From Branchiostoma floridae (taxonomy: Eukaryota; Chordata; Leptocardii; Amphioxiformes; Branchiostomatidae), in assembly GCF_000003815.2 (NCBI RefSeq), contig NC_049983.1:14362273-14426272 (forward strand): a DNA stretch of 64,000 bases. The letters run 5' to 3'. Shown here one piece after another: positions 27,507-39,587 of the stretch. The number at the start of each line of letters is the position of its first letter. The stretch's first letter is position 1. A program made the translations under genes and the position numbers. Below the pieces are notes generated by a model. That model was not told the DNA's origin. It searched no databases and saw only the letters and a list, made by a program, of their open reading frames with translations.

Positions 27507-30500
27507 CTACAGTAGTTCTGTGTCCCTGTCCTTGGTCACAACCCTCTTCCTTTGCTGTGCCAGAGGAAACCTTCCTTCTAATAATGACACCCTCACAAAA
27601 GAAGCCACATCAGAGTAAACGGACACCATGTCTCTACTGTGGATGACCACAGCAGCCTGAAACACAGGCAAAGTCTCCGGAAAGGTCCCACCAAGTGGTG
27701 ATGAGGTGGATGCAGCTGGACCTGACAGCCCCAGGAGTCCTCTCATCACACTGTTGTGTAGAAGGTCAGGCAGACAGCCTGCACACACACCAGCTACCAC
27801 CTGGATGCCTGCAACAAAGGGTTCAAATGTGTTACACAAGTACAGACTTATGTTTTACGTGACATTGTGAAGTTTCAGAAGGATTGAACTAAAAGTTGAT
27901 GAGTTCAGTCAGTGTTTATACCCCCCCTCACATTAGGCGCAATTCGATCGGACAACGAGTCTTCGACCTCTTATTTATGAGGAGGCATGACTCTGATGCC
28001 GACGAAGAAACGGCAGAGTTCCCACCTTCCCGTCCAGGTCATGCCTCCTCGTAATTTAGAGCTCGCACACTCGTCGTCCGATCGAATCGCGCCTAATGTG
28101 AGGGGGGTATAAGGAATACTGAAAAGAATTAGATCCATTTTTTTCCACCCTGGGACATTTGGGGAATGCCAGCATGCCAACACTCTATAGTATCAGGACA
28201 AACATTCTTCAAATCATGTTTCTCTACCTGTAAGTCTGATGGCCTGGAGCGCAGTAACCTCCTCCTGTGTCTGTACTTCATCCACTATGATGCAGTCAGG
28301 GGAGTGGTTCCTCGCAGCTGTCTGCAGCTGGAACACCTGATCACACCTGTTATGCACCTAGAGGCATGAACAACATCTCCTTTAGCATTGATTTCAAACA
28401 AGAAAATGTGTTGGCCTAAGAAAATTGCTTGTAAAGAGCTAAACATGCATGCTTTATTTGAATTGTTAGACATCTATGTACACACACAGATTTACATTTA
28501 TCCTGTTTATGATTGGACACAAACATGACACCATTCACCTGAACCCTCCTGGCACCTCCTATACCTGGATGTGGGATGTCGTCTCCACCAGCAATCTGAA
28601 AATACACAGGAGATTTGTCAGGGCAATAAAAGTACATTGTGTAGCCAAGTATTATGCAATACTATCTGCATCTGTACAGCCAGTACAATTGCACTTCAGC
28701 ATGACTCACAAGGTATCTGGTAAAATTACATGTAACAAAATAAAGTTAATTTCAGCATTCTGTTGAAAGTCTGATTGTTTCAAGTGTGTCTGCCCTATTT
28801 AATCTGAGCAAGGCAGCTACATAGTTACAATAGTCATTTTTCACCACTGTTCAATGCCTACCTCATTCAGTGTGTCCACCACAATGACCCTCCTGTAGTT
28901 AGTATACAATAATAGTCATTTTTCACCATTGTCCAATGCCTACCTCATTCCGTGTGTCCACCACAATGACCCTCCTGTAGCAGACATCGCTCAGTACGCG
29001 GGCCCACTCCCTCAGCAGGGTGGTCTTCCCACTGCAGGGGCGTCCCATGATGAGTGTGGAGGTGCCTGATGTCACCACGTCCCACAACAGGTCCAGACAG
29101 CCAGGCACTGCCTGACCTCTTCTCAGGGTCAGCCCAACTACTTCACCCAAACTGTTCTTCAGTGTACTGCACAAGTATATTGATTATTTGATGACATTTT
29201 TTCTAAACAGTAGATCTATGTGCATGCCTAAATTAATACAAAAACATCTGACATTGAAATTACAGTCCTTGGTATAGCTAATTTCTACATACAGAGGAAG
29301 ATAGTTGGACCCAAATCCAGCCATGTGCATGGTGCTGAAATTATGGCTGTTATTAACTTAAGTAAACATTTGGTCACTGGTCTTCAAGTGATGGCAAGGG
29401 AAGGTATGAGTCTATTATGTCACAATCTGCCAAGCACATCAGGCCTTCACATCTTAATATCATTTGAAACCTACAATTGCTAAGTCAGAGTCTTAGGCTT
29501 ATTCATTAATATATGCCTGTAGCCAAACATCATAACCTTTAACAAACAGGTGCTTGAAGTTACCTGACCCAGTGCAGTGTACCCCTAAGTAGAACTCTCC
29601 CCTGACCAATAGCAGACCTCTCCAAGGGAAGGCCAAATAGGATGGTTTCTAAGGTATCTCTGGTCAGTGTCTGGTCACTCAGTCTGGTAGCAGCCAGGAG
29701 AGATGGGGTCTGTGGATTGTAGAATCTGGGGAAGCAAAATTTTGTTGAAGTGTAGGACTGGTGAATGTAAGAAGAAAAATCAAAACTTCTTGCAGTTTGA
29801 ATGTTTCAAAATTTCAGCCTAAACCACAATCTGACCTGGCCACTGGAATCCTGCCAATGTCCATCTCCACTTCCACCAGGTTATCCTGGATGGGACTGAG
29901 GTTGTCCTTGAACATGGGCAGCAGCGATGTGAAGTCATCAGGTTGTCCAGGAGGGTTGGTGCCAGGTACAACAAACTCTGCTGGGCAAACAGCTGCAAGT
30001 GGCTGCATGTCCTGTGAAATAATCATAACAATGGCTGTTAAACTGGTAAATTATAATTTGATACTTAATTTACTTGTACACGGCAAACTTTATAAAAAAG
30101 CTGTGATAACAATGCAGTCTTTGTACTTTCTGCTATCATAATGCTGCATCATAAGTAAAGACTGAAAAACTGAAGGATGACCAATCATTTTTCAATACAA
30201 AAAAAGATAATTGAACATACATTTCAATGTAGGTATGGAAACATTTACCTGCTGCCCAGCATTTTCCCAGACATTTGCGCCACTTTCAGTCACAAGGTGG
30301 GGAGGCCATCCCTGTTCCATGTCTGGTTTACTCCAAGCCCATGTCATACCCTCTGTGCCCTGTAGACTTTGGCTTGAATCTGAAAAAATGTCAACTGGGC
30401 TGGGAGGCAAAGCATCTGTGTTCTCAGCCGGGCTGGTATGACTGTCCTGTGTGTCCGTCCTAACATCCTCTGTCTGAAAACCTCTGGATGATGAGGTCAG

Positions 30501-33500
30501 GTCAACATGTTGAGTGGCTGTTACCGTGGCTTGAGTTGAATGCATGTCTACAACTTCAGCAATATGTGTTGTGATGTGATCCACTACAGAGCTTGTTTCT
30601 GTATACACACCATCACTACTACTGCCAGCATTGGCTACATTGCTATTGACACTTGGAACAGTCATTGGATGCACTGTTGCAGTTGGGAGACCTGAACCAT
30701 CACAAACTGCCTGTTCTTGATTCATGCATTGTTCACCTAGCCCTGGAGTCTGGACAGGTGGTACAGGAGAGACATTACGTGTATGATTGGTAACTAGTGC
30801 AGCTGTCCTGAGGTCTGTATCTTCACCCTCTTCTGTGCTGTGGCTAGGTTTCAACAATGAAGTACCAGTGTCATGTCCTGCTTCTATGGTTGGTACATTA
30901 TGGTTCTTCTGGTTGCTTTCTGCATTACAAATATCAAGATCAGTTGATGTTTTCTCTGCTGGATACCCCGCCATTTTCACTTCCCCCTCAACTGTTGGTT
31001 GTGCAGGTGACAGTTGTTCTCCATTAGCACTGATGGTTACAACATCTTGTTCTGTCTCCTTCTTGGCAATCTGATCTGATCTGAACACCATCCTGCCCTT
31101 TGAACTACATTCTACAAGACAAACTGTACCCCTGGCATTGTCAACATGGAAAAGTGTAGGATACTGTTCCAAGACTTTACATGGGCCTCCTGTCTGTGAT
31201 GTGTACTTCTGTGCTTCTTTGGGAAGGTCATTAAAACATCCTACAAAACTTTCAAATGACATTTTAAGCTTCCAACTCAGCAGTCGGTGCCAGGCAAGTA
31301 CCGTGTCCACCTCTTCCTCCAGAACACATTGTTGCAGTACCTCCTTCAGAAGGTGACTTCCACATGTGGCTGTTGCTGCTCTAGCTTGAACCTCGGCAGG
31401 TGCAGCTTTCCCCATGCCATGTTTGACTTTGGACACCACCCAGGGGATCTGACTTTGGTCAGGAGCAGGCACAACATAGGCGACCACACAGTCCCCAACT
31501 TCGAGACAAGATGTGGCTTTTGTGGCATCTGTAAGGTCAAGCACAGCTTTCTTATCATCAGGAAGACAAAGCTGTGCAATATTCTTGTCAATCACACTGA
31601 CTTTTCCAATGGTACATTTTGCTCCCGGAGATGCCATACATTGACTGGAGCCCCCAATGAGCTCTGTTTGCCCAGCCAGTGAAGTAACACACCCATCCTG
31701 TACATGAAACATTTGTGGTTGGCTTTGCAAGAAGGACAGTAGTCCTCCCTTTTCTCGGAGGTAGAGAATTGCATCATGATTCAAGTACTTGATCCTAGAG
31801 CTAAGATCCTTCACCTGCAGTGGTGACGTTATTCTGAGGAATGAAGCCACAAATTTCATGAGAACATGACAGATCTCAGGTGGAGATCTTTCAATGGTTG
31901 CTGCAGGCAGGAAAGGCATGGGTGTTTGGAGGTTCACTTCATCTTTGTCAGCATCAACACATTTAGAAGACTTAAAAACTGCTGTAATGTTGGTTGCTGT
32001 CCACTTCATACTGGTCTCTGGTTCGCCATGTTCTGTGTCCACCAAAAGAATATCTCCTGGAGATAGATGGTCCTGTAGCCTGATGCAGTCAACCCCCATC
32101 CTCTCTCTGTACAACGTAATGTAGACAAATACTCTACTTCCATCTTCCAATATTGCATAACAACTGTTGTTACTCAACATCTTTTTAACCATTGCAGGGA
32201 CATTCATAGGTGGGAGTTCTTCAACCATATCTTGGTCATTCACATGAAATTCAGCTGGACATTTCTTCAGAAAAAGTCTCACTCCACTCAACTCAAATCT
32301 TTCATCTGGAAACATGGAGCTTAACTCTTCAACAAGCTGAACAAGATGCAAACATCCCTTCTTTGATAAAATGTCCTTCACTGCAGTTATGAATTTGTCT
32401 GAAATGTGTTTGGAAGAATCAGCCTTCTGATCAGAAGTATGTTGTTCATGAATATAAGGTAAAGATCTACATGTAGATGTGTCATCATCACTAGTTCCAT
32501 GGTTGTCTTTACAGTCTTCCTGTGGCTGTTGCAAGTGGCTAGGTTTTTCCTGAACCTCTTTGGCTTCATGAAGTCGTCCTTCACATATTGTGCTCCTGAC
32601 ATCTGGTGTACTTCCACCTAACTTGCTGAGAAGCTTTGGCTTTGGAAACATAGTTTTGGTTGATATAGCTAAAGTATCACAGCTTGCCCACCTTTGAGGT
32701 CTGCTTACGTTCCCACTTTTTGACAAACTGGTGCCCTTAAGGTACACAACCTGATTGGCATCCACTTTGAATATCTGTGGATGTTTCATGAAGAACTTTG
32801 TCAATCCTTCTTTACTGTTTCCAACATGCATCCTTATGTCTTCACCACAAGAACTGAAGCAACTACTGAGCACATGAGTGCTTGATGGCCCTTTCCTGGA
32901 CAACATTTCCTTAAAGTGAGCCAAAGCCTTTTGTTCACTCTGCAGCGGGTTAAGGTTTATCTTATGTTGATGTTGTTGTTGCTTGTTTGCTCTGCTACAT
33001 ACAAGATGTACAATCATCTTCTTGTCAATGTGAAAGACTTCCGGATACCCGAGTAGAAACTTTTTCACCTTGTCCGCTGTACAACCAATAGCCCATTTGA
33101 CTCGATCCCTACACTGGTTGACATGTCCCCATATGTTCTGAACAGGCATGCTTCCTTTTGACTCCAAGACTTGTTTAAAATGCCTGACTCCTTCAAGCTG
33201 AATATTCTCCTTGTTCTGGCTCGGTACTACTGCTGTTGATGAGGCACTTTTCCCCATCCCCAGTATGTTCTCTTGGGGACTTCTGAAAGGTGCATTTGTT
33301 TGTATCTTCTGGCCTTTCTCTACTACCATTGCATAAGTTCTGTTTTCTGTTACATGCTTGTTCCCCTGTGACTGGGCTGTAGTGGCAGAAATAAGACAAA
33401 CCATCCCCTCATCATCAGTACCGAACACCTCTGGAAAACTCTTCAAGAAATCCAGAACAGATGATGGGCTTCCACCAATCACCTTAAGCATAGGACCTAG

Positions 33501-34655
33501 ATACTTATATTGGCTACTGTGCCCACAGATGTGTTTAATGTGTAAACTACCCTTTGACTCCAATACCCTCTTGAAGTGCTGAACACCTTCCTCTTTGATG
33601 TCACTGACAAGATACACCATGCTGTCATTGATGACAAATATCTTAGAATGTTGCTCTAAGAATGTTTTTGGATCATTACTCTCAAAGAATGAGCTAACTT
33701 TTGGATCAAGGTGACACATGTATCTCACAAGTTCTACAACTTGTAGTGGTCCTTTCCTTTCCAAAGTGGCTGAGACAGCATTGATGCACTCTTGTATAAG
33801 TTTGGATGTAAGATGAACATCATCTTGACCATCAATGAAGAAATAAGCTGGAAATTTCAGGAACAGTGCTCTGGCTTTCTCTGGACCACCTCCTACTGCC
33901 TTTCTTACTTCCTCCCTGCACTGGTTTACATGGCCATGTATTCTACCAAGTGGCATGCTCCCTTTTTTCTCTAAAGCATTTACAATGTGTGCTGCCCCCT
34001 CTTCAAGAAGTGCCTCCACATCCTGAGTACATTCAACATCACTATCTTCTTCACTGCTTGAGATGTGAGGTTCAGGGATGGCTGCATTATCAGTCCTCCC
34101 ATTTGTGGCATCCTCATCACTGCTGGAAGACTGAGATGCTAATGACCCATTCAATTCTATGCTGCCATTGCTTGCGTCTGCACTGTCAATGTCCTCTTCC
34201 ATGCTAGAAGACTGTGAAACTGATGGACTTAATATATCATCATCATCACTACCTTCAATTGTAGGAGAAGGCTGTATGTGAATCAAATCATTGGAATCGA
34301 TGGCAAAAACTTGTTCCTCAACTACACCAATGGGGTGGTCTTGTTGCCTTCTCTCATCACTGCCATTTGACCCTGGCTGGACTATCGGTTGACTTTGAGG
34401 CAACCATGTTTTGTTTAGGCACCTCAACCCCCCTTTTGGTTTCATCTGTGCAGGGAAGACGTTGCTCCCATCAACCCAGAACATTGATGGAAACTTCTTC
34501 AAGAAACTGCACAGAGCTTCTTCATTGTCAAACTGTATGAGTTGATCCTTACTGTCCACGTTTTCTAAGTAGTTCAGCACCCTTGACAGTTCCAGTGGAT
34601 ATCCCAGCTCCACAACTGCCTTCAGGGCTGTTGTTGCTGTTTTGATGTCCTCCAT
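27507..34655 (-). CDS. Winged-helix array / SpoIIIAA-Ycf45-type ATPase, copy 2 (intact Walker A)
   Basis: Seven coding exons (30249-34655, 29836-30011, 29564-29725, 28944-29166, 28539-28595, 28228-28357, 27507-27808) join in phase to 1818 aa. The ATG again lies 4 bases after a CAG acceptor. Internal exon lengths (176, 162, 223, 57, 130) equal those of copy 1. The first exon (1469 codons) holds about nine winged-helix-like units with hydrophobic cores and endings such as FLKKFPSMFWVDG, FLKSFPEVFGTDD, FFMKHPQIFKVDA and VLEQYPTLFHVDN. It also has two short beta-rich segments (around CYAILEDGSRVFVYITLY and CLEVGDCVVAYVVPAP), acidic Ser-rich linkers and a low-complexity Thr/Ser/Glu tail. The ATPase part has Walker A GRPCSGKTT (Lys1629), VDTRNE, GGDDIPHPGIGGARRVQ and Walker B CIIVDEVQ, and ends with the family-like tail FQAAVVIHSRDMVSVYSDVA. 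SpoIIIAA/Ycf45 is known from Firmicutes and plastids/cyanobacteria. The animal role is unknown. The likeliest state is an active, probably oligomeric ATPase. Confidence 0.87.
27916..28112. mobile_element. Small MITE in last intron of ATPase copy 2
   Basis: A 197-bp inverted-repeat unit. The left end TTATACCCCCCCTCACATTA and the right end TAATGTGAGGGGGGTATAA are inverted copies. The arms extend about 75 bp (GGCGCRATTCGATCGGAC and beyond, including GAGGAGGCATGAC). The target duplication is unclear. Copy 1 of the gene lacks it. Confidence 0.8.
28829..28899 (-). pseudogene. Partial tandem duplicate of the 3' end of an ATPase exon
   Basis: Bases 28829-28899 repeat 28911-28981 at an 82-bp offset with few changes. 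They include the last about 38 bases of the P-loop exon (VIVVDTLNE) plus its GT donor and intron start. The fragment has no acceptor and no P-loop, so it is a dead exon piece in intron 4 of copy 2. It reads VDTLNE, between VDTRNE (copy 2) and VDTLKE (copy 1). Confidence 0.85.
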
Positions 34656-34716
34656 GGTGCTGAAATGAGAGCAAACTGAAATTGACACATTAATGCAGAG
34701 ATAGTTTTGCACTATT

Positions 34717-34935
34717 ACAACAGCACTATCTCTACTGAACAGGCCTTAAAAGTAAGACAGTCATTCCCATCCAACTATGTACATATGACATCAATTTTCA
34801 AAAATCCTCAATGTCATGATATGTCATAATATGACATTGAGGATTCTGAAAATTGATGTCATACATACATAGTTGGATGGGGATGACTGTCCATACTTTT
34901 AAGGCCTGTTCAGTAGAAGTAGTGCATGCATAATA
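34717..34935. repeat. Long near-perfect inverted repeat beside an assembly gap
   Basis: Two arms of about 100 bases share ACTGAACAGGCCTTAAAAGT, CCATCCAACTATGTA and GACATCAATTTTC and their complements. They meet around ATGTCATGATATGTCATAAT. The N run starts 11 bases beyond the right arm. A piece of the motif (AATCCTCAATGTCAT) recurs after the gap near 35112. Confidence 0.85.
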
Positions 34936-34946
34936 CAGGTACAAGT

Positions 34947-35046
34947 NNNNNNNNNNNNNNNNNNNNNNNNNNNNNNNNNNNNNNNNNNNNNNNNNNNNNN
35001 NNNNNNNNNNNNNNNNNNNNNNNNNNNNNNNNNNNNNNNNNNNNNN
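34947..35046. other. Assembly gap (100 N)
   Basis: A run of exactly 100 N, the conventional placeholder for a gap of unknown size. It adjoins the inverted repeat at 34717-34935. Confidence 1.
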
Positions 35047-36390
35047 GAAAAACAGATATGGTACTGGCACCCCTAGTTAGCACTATACTTTGCAACCCTC
35101 TGGACCAGGAAGAATCCTCAATGTCATCATATTACAATGAATTGTGATGTTCACTCACTGGACAATGGACTCAATGAAATACATTAAACTATACTAAAAG
35201 CATATTTGGACCCATTGCTTCCCCTAAAAGTTCTTGCTGCTTAGTCAGTCCCAACATTTTTCAGTTGTCAACTTTGTTATCTACCTTATAAATATGATCA
35301 AATGAACGTAAGCAAATCATTTGACATACACACATAAGGAAATGACGTCAAAACTACGTAAAACTAGTACTTTGTGTTGATGAGTCATAATTGCAGGGCG
35401 TAACATCGTGCATTGAATGTCAGGTACGCGGCAATGGTAACCAAGTTATGTCATTAACGTTTATGTGTCTCAATCTAAACTTTTGATGTAGATTTTCACA
35501 CTTTTGCTACTCACTGCTCATGTAGCGGTTGACTTCTTGAAACCGTCAAGCATCAGTGTAACTTGCAACGCAGACCAGAATACAGCGATCAGGAAGCCAT
35601 GTGTGGCAGCGTCCCTCCGTTTACCAAGGAAGAGGCAGGGTGAAGTTCTCCTTGCTTGACCAGGGCCAGGTCTAAACAAAGACGTTAGAACACATTTGTC
35701 TAGTTCGTTGTCAGAAAATGGTAAAACTCAACAAGTAAGATGACAGCACGGAGGTTGTTGTTGGAGGTACAGACCACTGTACAGCTGTAATCTACAAGAT
35801 GATGGAAACTTCCGGGGTGCCAACTCCCTCCAGCTTTGAAAAAGTTTCGCCGGAAATCTGATGAAGATACCCCACTATTGTGAAGGGAATACCTTAATAA
35901 TTACCCAATTAAATACGACTGATATTATTTTTTTTCAATAAGGTTTAAAATATTATGCGTTTTGATACATTTTATTTGAACATTAAGCTGAAATAGATGG
36001 AACAGACTAGTTAATATTAGACTTTATTCATTACCGACCCCGCATGATAGTGTATTCGTCCAACTTGTGGCGGTAAGATACAAAGATGACCTAAGTAAAA
36101 CAAAACAAATAGCGACGATATGTATTCCTAAAAACAAGTTATGATTAGATCAAAAATTAAAATCTTTTATTTCTATTCACTAGATTGTTTGTTCTGGAGC
36201 AATATAACGTTCATTCTAGCGTCGTTTATCTGTAGCACTATTTTTTAAAGCTCTACATTACAAAGGTCACAGAATCGGTGCAAAGGCAGTACTTCCGGTC
36301 CAAGCTAGCATTTGACTTTCGGAACGTCCCGATAGAAAAACGCCTGCCAAATTACTGATTACATAAACGTATCGCTGGTGTCAGGGCAGT

Positions 36391-39300
36391 ATGGTGCTTC
36401 GGACCTTTCTTAGGATCCCAACCGTCTGCAGGCGAGCTTTCTCCCTCCACGACAAGACGAAAAACGTTTTTCTGGTGAGATGTTCAGATCGCGCGCCCCT
36501 CCCACACCGAGCCGGCATGTCCTCACACACGTACGACGTCCAGCCGTTTGCTGTCTATCAGCTGAAAGTCAGACTACCACTCAGTGTTCACGTTTCTCCC
36601 TTAGACCCACTAGAACACCCAAACGCAGACAGATTTGTAGTTGACGTGGATCCTGATGAGGGGGTGGAGGTAGTTGTGAAGAATGATGAGAAAACAGTGG
36701 AAGTCGTGAGGTCGGCAGAGGTTGGAGGAAAATCAACATGTCATATCATGTCACCTATTAATTATGGTAAGTTCTGTTGTGACTTTTGCAGTTCACTTTT
36801 GTTATAAAAAAAATAATGACAGGATTTTAATGATGTAAGGGTGATCGTGACACAGGAATTATAACGTTGCTAAAAGGTAACTTTGTTCTTGTTGTGCAGA
36901 TGTAGATGTTCAGGTGTCTGGAGCAGCAGAGGCCAGAGTACAGAACATGGAATGTCCCACATGTGTTGTGAAGACAGAGGAAGGAGACTGTCATCTTAAG
37001 AGTATTAAGGTACAAACATATCTGTCCCCTCTTCATTGTTAGAGGTCATATTTTGCACATCATACTTAGACGGATGTACATTCAAATTTTTGTATTTTAA
37101 CAGCCGCAGATAGCGACGGTTGTACAAGCTAATGCTCTACAATGCATCTGTCACTATTTGCGGGTAGTATTTTATCAGTTTGACCTTAGAAGTAAGAACA
37201 ATTTTAAAGAAACATAGATTAGTTACTTTCTTTCTCCACTAGCACTGCACATGATTGACTGCTCCTTTTTCCACCTCACATATATCCAGGGCATGAGCTC
37301 ACAGATAGACACAGGAGGTGGGAGTGTGTATGGAGAGGGCACCATACTGGGGAATGTGGATGTTTCAACTCACTTGGAAGGGGTAAGGGTAGGCCTATCA
37401 TGGTTTTTGTGGGCTACTTTCATTATAAGTGTATATATCTATATGTGTATTATGGAACAAAAAGGAACATCACACAGTCCTACTAATAGAAAAGAATTTG
37501 AGGCTATGGAAATTTTACTGATGATTTTATAGAATATGACATTTCTTAGAATCCAATCAAGTGCTTGAGGGTTTTGTTATACCTTTTTTTATAAATATCC
37601 CATTTCTTGAATGGCTTACTTACCTTTTGTGATGTGTCCTTTTACCTGTCATCATTTTCCCCATGGCAGTACCATATTCCTAGGTTTCATCATTTCTTCT
37701 TCTTCCAGAGTGTGAAACTCGGCAAGCTCCAAGGGCAGACAATGAGTGTTGCAACACAAGATGGTGAGTGTGCTTACTATTCTTGACAATATGAAAAATT
37801 TACATGACATTTACCTTTTACCTAGTACATTGTACCTTTGGTCATTCAGATGCATAATATCAGCACTTGATGTAGTTCTCTTCACATGTCACTCTTCTTT
37901 GGTATTTTACTGTCAAATTGTTTAATGCCTTTCACCCCCAGGTACAATAGATATAAAAGACATCTATGCAGAACTGTCAACAATAACTTCAGATTCAGGG
38001 AACATCAACGTTGGAAGTATTCATGGTAAGTAGCAATGATTTAATGCCAACCGTCAGACAAGAAAGTCTTGATTTGTTGTTTCTGGTGCAGGTATATGGA
38101 GTCATGTCATATGCAGTTAGCCTAATTTTGATACACCAAATGCCCATACAGGTACGGGTGCTGTGGAGACTACAGAAGGAAATATTACAATAGGTGAGTC
38201 TACCTTCCCATGATTCTTTATTAAAGGCTGTACGCTATTGATTTGACTTTGTGAATGACATCCTCTGATTATCNNNNNNNNNNNNNNNNNNNNNNNNNNN
38301 NNNNNNNNNNNNNNNNNNNNNNNNNNNNNNNNNNNNNNNNNNNNNNNNNNNNNNNNNNNNNNNNNNNNNNNNNATCAAAGTCATGGTAATACGTAACATG
38401 ATTGGCTGATAGCTTCCCAGAGGCCTTTGCGAGACAGCTTGCGACAACAACAAGCCCAAGGAAGGCCTGTTCTCTGATTGGTTGACAGATTGTTTGTGGC
38501 GACAATCATAACACCCGTAGGTAGGGCCTGGGACAGCAGGGCCCCATAAGGTAGTGCCGTTGGGGACCGGGCGTTAGGAGGATGGACAATGTGTGTCGGT
38601 GCTCTTTCGCATACGATAATCTCATTAAAACCCGTTTTTCAAGGTCTCAGTACAGTCTCTCTAACTCCTGGAATAGTGTTTTCGTGACCATGGGAATTGG
38701 CTGACGGAAAAAAATTTCAAGCTGGCTAGAGCCCTGCTGTAGAACAAAGTCAACTTGTGTTGAATCCAATGTTTATTCCAGGAGATATATGCATTAGTGT
38801 TCCCCATGAGCTGGCCACTAGACTGGAACTCACAGGCAAACAGTTAGAGGTGGACTCAGAGCTGAGACTAGAGAACATCCAGGACTCGTGGGATGAAGAA
38901 CTCGAGTGTAAGACTCTCAAAGGTATTTGTGTCTTGTTCATCTATTTTTCCATAGTGTGTTTGAATGATAGAATATATCTTGAGAGATATTCTACACTAG
39001 TGTACAACCTTGCTGCAGGTTTGACCTAAGGATTTCTTACTAAGGCTACATTTTTTAAAGTGAAAATACAGTAAGTGGACATCATAAAAGAATAGGGCAG
39101 GGAGGCCAATTAAAATACAACTGTATTCACTTCAAGAAGAGGGAAGAGTCCCTGTAGTTTTGGATAGAATGTAACATTTTTTTACACTTCTACTGTAAGT
39201 TATTTAATTCAGTGCATTTAGCCCATGTTGGTCATGGATATGCAATAAAGATCATTGTCACTGTCATTCATAAAATTGAATGCACCAAGGCATAAACGTG

Positions 39301-39587
39301 GTCCTTGGGTTTTGTTTTCATTCTGTTTTCCAGCTGATGACTTTATTCCCAGTTGATACTTTTATTTTCCAGTCAATGTTTTTATTTTCAGTTAATGTTT
39401 TTATTTAAATCTGAGAACCAACAAGTTAAATTGGTGTGAACTAATTCCTGTCTTGACTGTTCCAGGTTTGTTGAACTCTGGGAACTCGGCTGAACTCCGA
39501 GCTGTTGCCAAGGCAGGAAAAGTCAGTATAAAGGCACAGAGCTGGCTGGACTCACTCAAACTCAGGAATAAACTGGCTATAAGCTAG
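36391..39587 (+). CDS. FAM185A: FAM185A homologue (DUF4097 beta-solenoid-like protein)
   Basis: Function poorly known. The family carries a DUF4097-type repeat of short beta strands, and the basic, Ser/Arg-rich N-terminus (MVLRTFLRIPTVCRRAFSLH) looks like a mitochondrial targeting sequence (inference). Eight exons in phase: 36391-36766, 36900-37009, 37290-37382, 37709-37763, 37942-38025, 38152-38193, 38782-38922, 39466-39587 (TAG), giving 340 aa. Family-like blocks are PLDPLEHPNADRFVVDVD, CHLKSIKGMSSQIDTGGGSV, GNVDVSTHLEG, KLGKLQGQTMSVATQDGTID, SDSGNINVGSIHGTG, TRLELTGKQLEVDSELRL and the C-terminal SIKAQSWLDSLKLRNK. Intron 6 (38194-38781) contains a 100-N gap and a transposon fragment, so an additional small exon could be hidden there, although phase is preserved without one. 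An AATAAA lies near 40018. Confidence 0.88.
38274..38373. other. Assembly gap (100 N) in FAM185A intron 6
   Basis: A run of exactly 100 N inside an intron. Flanking sequence to the right is repetitive. Confidence 1.
38584..38736 (-). mobile_element. Partial hAT MITE, same family as 5370-5659
   Basis: On the reverse strand this matches the inner and one terminal part of the 5370-5659 element. It contains ACAATGTGTGTCGGTGC, CGCATACGATAATCTCATTA, and ends GCTGGCTAGAGCCCTG. The other terminus is not recognisable. The flank is unrelated sequence up to the N gap. Confidence 0.8.

Larger units (their letters stand above)
34656..36390. other. Divergent region between ATPase copy 2 and FAM185A
   Basis: It contains the presumed 5' UTR/promoter of the ATPase gene (minus) and of FAM185A (plus), a large hairpin (34717-34935) and an assembly gap. 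The first about 150 bp left of 36391 has ETS-like CTTCCGG and similar motifs, as a promoter might. I see no other exon. Confidence 0.5.
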
